Origin: an uncultured Prevotellaceae bacterium
GTDB taxonomy: Bacteria > Bacteroidota > Bacteroidia > Bacteroidales > Bacteroidaceae
DNA length: 64,000 nucleotides
Reading direction: 5' to 3'
Assembly (NCBI GenBank): GCA_902784565.1
Contig: CACZVE010000001.1
Span: 124,001 to 188,000, forward strand
The notes below the pieces were generated by a model. That model had not been told where the DNA came from. It worked only from the letters and a program-made list of their open reading frames with translations, and searched no databases. Within the stretch, counting starts at the first letter, position 1, and every line of letters begins with the position of its first letter. The position numbers and the translations under genes were made by a program. Shown one piece after another: positions 61,001-64,000 of this stretch.

Positions 61001-61196
61001 ACGTAAAGTTACCATCGAAATCGGTGATAACACCAGTTCCTGTGCCTACTACCATAACGGAGACACCAATCATGGGTTCACCGGTCTCATCTTTCACCTG
61101 ACCTTCTACCCGGATGTTCTGGGCGAAAGCCGTACTGGGCAACAGCCACAATAGTGACAATAGCCCAAAGAGATAAGATCTAAATTTAATTTCCAT
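58038..61196 (-). CDS. SusC/RagA family TonB-dependent transporter 1 (1052 aa)
   Basis: A signal peptide (SLLWLLPSTAFA) precedes the CarboxypepD_reg-like domain (VEGQVKDETGEPMIGVSVMV, ITDFDGNFTLPSV, LEFSYIGYVSQ). The plug then has EEVVVIAYGQQKKVTITGAV, PLVLVDGVERPFGQLDPNEI and ISILKDASATAVFGVRGANG. The 22-strand barrel ends in YNFGVQVNF. It is the first gene of the minus-strand locus and has its own promoter at 61245-61252. It imports oligosaccharides released by the surface GH5 enzyme. Confidence 0.94.
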   Translation of the reverse strand: MEIKFRSYLFGLLSLLWLLPSTAFAQNIRVEGQVKDETGEPMIGVSVMVVGTGTGVITDFDGNFTLPSVSQNATLEFSYIGYVSQKQKASRSMAISMQPDLQSLEEVVVIAYGQQKKVTITGAVSAVGGEELLKAPVASVANALQGKLPGMSVVQPSGMPGADEPVIRVRGTGSLNSAEPLVLVDGVERPFGQLDPNEIQDISILKDASATAVFGVRGANGVILVTTKRGTPGKASVTVSASAAVQQIAKFVDFADSYTYGKMWNYSAITDALPMNQWPGSATIADYTPYADTGIRFSQEVMEHFRTGDMPTTFPNTNWIDYIMDDAAWQEQVNVNVSGGTEKMRYFVSAGFLNQNSLFKTFSNNNDETFKYNRFNYRANLDIDVSKYSQLALTLGGRVQNRNILGQGEGFIFRYLQGATPYAGIGIDDQGRHIVSDNSLVGPYDRDALSNFYGLGYVGESTNVLNLDLQYKLDMSFITPGLDFKIKGSYNTEYTAQKDRHNGYGTGVIYVATLDNGKEVLRKDNITWPLPYNESKWGSRNWYAEASFNYARKFDKHNVGALLLYNQSKTYYPWDSDNSLYQSIPKGYVGLVGRVTYDYDTRYMIDFNIGYNGSENFAEGKRYGVFPSFSVGWIPSNEKFWEPLKKYIGYLKLRGSWGKVGNDNTNGARFLYLPGAWQFYQGSMTVNPQRRGANFGTSGNWLQAVKELTAGNPDVTWETATKINIGVDAAFINDRLTVNLDLFWEDRKDILVSNESTLPAVTSLPSSYVNEGRVKNHGYELTLKWSDKIGDFRYTISPSLAFARNKVIEMLEVPPLYEYLSRTGLPVGQRFGYDLFEFYQPGTEQRYKEKYGVEMPDQVVELKYGDAVYVDLNGDGIIDANDQKPIGYTDQPEITWSVNASLNWKGLDFSMLWVGADNTSRTLNGYFRDQFGSTNTSALAQWVADNSWTEDNPNAILPRISFTNRVHNNRDSQAWIIDSKYVRLKNVEIGYTINKPKFLPLLNYVRFYASGQNLLTFADFKGNDPEAPGSGLDFGVRYPMTRVYNFGVQVNF

Positions 61197-61244
61197 ATAG
61201 TTATATAAAAGTTAGAATTGTAGTACTTAAGCCTAAATCCGTGG

Positions 61245-61252
61245 CAAAGATA
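61245..61252 (-). promoter_or_regulatory. -7 element of the sus operon
   Basis: Minus strand TATCTTTG, 48 bases before the SusC start. The next 240 bases between the two divergent SusC genes (61253-61494) contain AT-rich sequence and the two direct repeats listed below. Confidence 0.55.
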
Positions 61253-61429
61253 AGAAAAATATTTGAAATTTAAAAACTTTTTGGTGTATAATTGATGATT
61301 TTTTTACTCATATGGCCATTTTTGGTTAAATTGCATATGTTTTATAATAAAAAAATTGAATGATGGATGATAAGTGTTAAATAAACAATATTTTTCAGCC
61401 TTTTTTTATCCGCCTTAACTGTTAAAAAC

Positions 61430-61478
61430 GCACTATTAACAAAAAAGTGTCAGTTTTAATCAAAAAAAGGCACTATTA
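61430..61478. repeat. Direct repeats GCACTATTA, 40 bp apart, upstream of the divergent SusC
   Basis: GCACTATTA occurs at 61430-61438 and 61470-61478, upstream of the -7 element at 61495-61502. They could be the sites of an unseen regulator such as a hybrid two-component or SusR-type protein; no such regulator is in the window. Confidence 0.45.
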
Positions 61479-61494
61479 TTTAATAAATATGGTA

Positions 61495-61502
61495 TAACTT
61501 TG
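61495..61502 (+). promoter_or_regulatory. -7 element of the third SusC gene
   Basis: TAACTTTG at 61495-61502 followed by CA, 54 bases before the ATG. Confidence 0.6.
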
Positions 61503-61555
61503 CAGCCGAAATTAATACTTTCGAACTAACTATTTTTTTTGTATAACACTCAAGT

Positions 61556-64000
61556 ATGAATCAAAACATTAGAAAGACAGCGCTGCTGGTGGGTGCATTC
61601 TCCCTGTTGGGATTATGTTATTCACCTAAAGCCTATGCCGCTGATGCAGTCCAAGACGTACAGCAGGCAACGAAGAAGATTACAGGTACTGTAGTCGACG
61701 CTCAGGGGCCCGTTATCGGAGCCAGTGTTATGGAGAAAGGTACATCGAATGGTGCAATTACCGACTTCGATGGTAACTTTACTCTCTCTGTGAAGCCAGG
61801 TGCAACGATCGTTGTGTCGTTCATCGGTTATGTAACTCAGGAAATCCAGGTGGGTAACCAGAGTAACTTCAACATCACGCTTAAGGACGACAATGCCGTG
61901 CTTGACGAAGTGGTGGTAGTAGGCTATGGTGTCCAGAAGAAGAAACTGGTTACCGGTGCTACTGTAGAAGTGAAGGGTGAGGATGTTGCAAAACTGAATA
62001 CCACTCAGGTATTAGGCGCATTGCAGAGCCAGAGCCCTGGTGTAACGATTCAGGCTATTTCCGGTCAGCCGGGTGATGGATTTAAAGTGGCTATCCGCGG
62101 TGCCGGTACTAATGGTGACACGAAGCCTCTGTACGTCATTGACGGTGTGGCAGGTGGTGACATCAATAACCTGAACCCTGCCGACATCGAGCGTATCGAC
62201 GTGTTGAAGGATGCCGCATCCTGCGCCATCTACGGTTCGGCTGCTGCCAACGGTGTGATCTTGGTGACCACCAAACAGGGTAAGGCTGGTAGGATTCAGG
62301 TATCCTACGATGGTAACATCGGTTGGAGTAATGTCTATCGTCTGCCTCAGATGTTGACCGCCAAGGAGTATATGGACGTGATGGATCTCGTACGTGTTAA
62401 CTCTGGTGACGAGGCCCGTACGTGGGAGAAATATGTTGATGCCGACCTGTTGGCTGACTATCGTAGCGGTGCCAATTCCGGTACAAACTGGATTGAGTCT
62501 CTCCGCAACAAGAATGCCGTCAAAACGAGTCACGCCCTGAACATTGCCGGAGGTTCTGAATTCTCTAATTTCTCCATAGGTCTCGGCTATCAGTATCAGG
62601 ACGGTGCCTTCGGTGGAGTGGTGAAGACCGACTTCCGCCGTTTCACCATGCGTCTGAACTCTGAGCACGTAATCTATCGTAACTCAAAGGGCATGGATGT
62701 CATCAAGGTTGGTGAGAACATTTACTACCATCACAGACAGAATCAGGGTATCCAACTCGGTAACCAGTATTCCAACGACTTGTCGAATATGCTGCGTGCC
62801 AACCCGTTGATTCCCCTGTATAACAAGCAGGGCGACTACTTCATGTACGACGACCTGAAGAATTCCGGTACTGACGGCTGGTTCGCTTACAACCAGTTCT
62901 CAAGCAATCCTGTGGCCGTTCTGGTGAACTCTCAGGGTGGTAACAACAAGAGCAAGAGTTTCGGCCTGAACGCTGTGGGCTACATCGAGATTCAGCCCAT
63001 CAAGGGCCTGGTCTATCGCGGACAGATCAGTTACAACCAGAGCAGTTGGGGCTATCGCGACTATCTGCCCGTCTTCCATGTTCATGATCAGTCAGGTGGT
63101 TTCCGCAATACCGACTCTTCCACTAACTCTGCCGGTCTCGGCTGGGGGTGGAGCACAACCAATACTCTGAATTATAAGTTCGTTCTCGCTGAGAAGCACA
63201 ATTTCGACGTTCTTGTCGGTACTGAGTATGGTATGTCGAAGCCCGACTATGGCTTCTCGGTATCTGCCAGCACCTCTCATTCTGTATTTGGTGATCTGAA
63301 GCACGCCTATATGGACCTGTTCAAGAGTAGCACCGGTTCTGTAAGCGGCTCGCCTTATGCTGACTCTCGCGGTATGTCATACTTCGGACGTCTGAACTAT
63401 GACTTCAACGAAACCTATATGCTGTCAGCCATCATCCGTGCCGACGGTAGTTCTGTCTTCGCTCCCGGTCACCGCTGGGGTTACTTCCCCTCTGTATCTG
63501 CAGGTTGGGTTATCTCTAATGAGAAATTCATGGAGGGTACCAGCAGTTGGCTCGACTTCCTGAAGATCCGTGCCGGTTGGGGTCAGAACGGTAACAAGAA
63601 CATTGCCGAGAATTTCGGTTATCTGGCTACCTTCCAGTATGGCGCATTCGGTAACTACTCCTTCAATAGTGACAAAGACGACTACACTGCCGGTGCTTAT
63701 CCCTCTCGCCTCGCCAACGAGGAGTTGACATGGGAGACCTCTGAGCAGATTGACCTCGGTCTCGATGCTCGTTTCATCGGTGGTAAGTTGGGTCTGACCT
63801 TCGACTGGTATCAGAAAACCACGAAGGACCTGCTCGTCTATGTGCCCATTGCTCCGACAACTGGTTTCTCTGAGCAGTTGAAGAATGCTGGTACTGTACG
63901 CAATACTGGTGTGGAGTTCGCCGTGAATTGGCGCGACCAGATTGGCAAGGACTTCACCTATGGCATCAACTACAACATCGCCTATAATAAGAATAAGGTG
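61556..64000 (+). CDS. SusC/RagA family TonB-dependent transporter 3, 3' end outside window
   Basis: 815 codons are visible from ATG 61556 with an unbroken frame to the window end. It has a signal peptide (TALLVGAFSLLGLCYSPKAYA) and a CarboxypepD_reg-like domain (ITGTVVDAQGPVIGASVMEK, ITDFDGNFTLSVKP, VVSFIGYVTQ). The plug has DEVVVVGYGVQKKKLVTGAT, PLYVIDGVAGGDINNLNPAD and IDVLKDAASCAIYGSAAANG. A long barrel then runs off the edge. It is divergent from SusC 1 and differs strongly from SusC 1 and 2 in the plug, so it probably begins a second, separately controlled sus-like operon. Confidence 0.93.
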   Translation, partial: MNQNIRKTALLVGAFSLLGLCYSPKAYAADAVQDVQQATKKITGTVVDAQGPVIGASVMEKGTSNGAITDFDGNFTLSVKPGATIVVSFIGYVTQEIQVGNQSNFNITLKDDNAVLDEVVVVGYGVQKKKLVTGATVEVKGEDVAKLNTTQVLGALQSQSPGVTIQAISGQPGDGFKVAIRGAGTNGDTKPLYVIDGVAGGDINNLNPADIERIDVLKDAASCAIYGSAAANGVILVTTKQGKAGRIQVSYDGNIGWSNVYRLPQMLTAKEYMDVMDLVRVNSGDEARTWEKYVDADLLADYRSGANSGTNWIESLRNKNAVKTSHALNIAGGSEFSNFSIGLGYQYQDGAFGGVVKTDFRRFTMRLNSEHVIYRNSKGMDVIKVGENIYYHHRQNQGIQLGNQYSNDLSNMLRANPLIPLYNKQGDYFMYDDLKNSGTDGWFAYNQFSSNPVAVLVNSQGGNNKSKSFGLNAVGYIEIQPIKGLVYRGQISYNQSSWGYRDYLPVFHVHDQSGGFRNTDSSTNSAGLGWGWSTTNTLNYKFVLAEKHNFDVLVGTEYGMSKPDYGFSVSASTSHSVFGDLKHAYMDLFKSSTGSVSGSPYADSRGMSYFGRLNYDFNETYMLSAIIRADGSSVFAPGHRWGYFPSVSAGWVISNEKFMEGTSSWLDFLKIRAGWGQNGNKNIAENFGYLATFQYGAFGNYSFNSDKDDYTAGAYPSRLANEELTWETSEQIDLGLDARFIGGKLGLTFDWYQKTTKDLLVYVPIAPTTGFSEQLKNAGTVRNTGVEFAVNWRDQIGKDFTYGINYNIAYNKNKV

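Overview
The window comes from a Bacteroidota genome, most likely Prevotella or a close relative (Prevotellaceae). The evidence is: SusC/SusD pairs, a TatA/TatC system without TatB, promoters of the Bacteroidota type (TTTG, 20 bp, TAnnTTTG) in front of many genes, little Shine-Dalgarno usage, and Prevotella-style C-terminal tails (YDLxGRxL...KGLYxxNGKK) on secreted proteins. Gene products were assigned by reading the translations; no database search was run.

Region by region. 1-5.8 kb: two very repetitive secreted proteins built on GNV[YF]GGG motifs (the first cut by the window edge), a small unknown ORF, then a palindrome cluster and the 3' remnant of an Rpn-type nuclease gene. 6.3-19.5 kb: housekeeping and membrane genes (MgtC-like, GNAT-like, acyl-CoA ligase, prfB, CYTH, VanZ-like, two tandem NSS transporters, ComEA-like) and a Tat/iron-sulfur cluster (tatA, tatC, a polyferredoxin membrane protein, an exported Fe-S aldo/keto reductase), ended by a strong terminator next to tRNA-Pro(CGG). 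19.8-31 kb: murF operon with two envelope proteins of unknown function, folP-dacA, pta-ackA, a small lipoprotein, and a DUF59/lpxH/kdgK operon. 31-35 kb: a 43-bp repeat patch, then a membrane-spanning AraC-type regulator with a kelch-like periplasmic part and a BspA-like leucine-rich-repeat protein. 35-45.7 kb: efp-glycosyltransferase-radC, rpmH, an envelope operon (PASTA protein, rluD, ddl, PlsC-like, lipoprotein), a CotH-type secreted protein and manA. 45.9-64 kb: a glycan-utilisation locus with two GH5 glucanases, a three-module surface lipoprotein, two SusD, two complete SusC and a third, divergent SusC running off the end.

The observations I rate highest are: (1) the membrane AraC regulator and the adjacent LRR gene each carry the same dyad (half-site CGACAwwTTC), and in both cases the dyad centre lies exactly 54 bp before the first base of the -7 element, which looks like a private regulon of an undescribed one-component transmembrane regulator; (2) the CotH gene is flanked by an exact 25-bp direct repeat that duplicates the last codons of the preceding lipoprotein gene, and the downstream copy still carries an in-frame stop, so the CotH gene looks inserted into the end of that gene; (3) a short polypurine phrase (AGAGGAAAGTGG-like) recurs between genes and inside coding regions, once as a heptanucleotide tract in a signal-peptide region where slippage would switch the reading frame; (4) the GNV[YF]GGG proteins are a large, poorly characterised class of repetitive secreted proteins.
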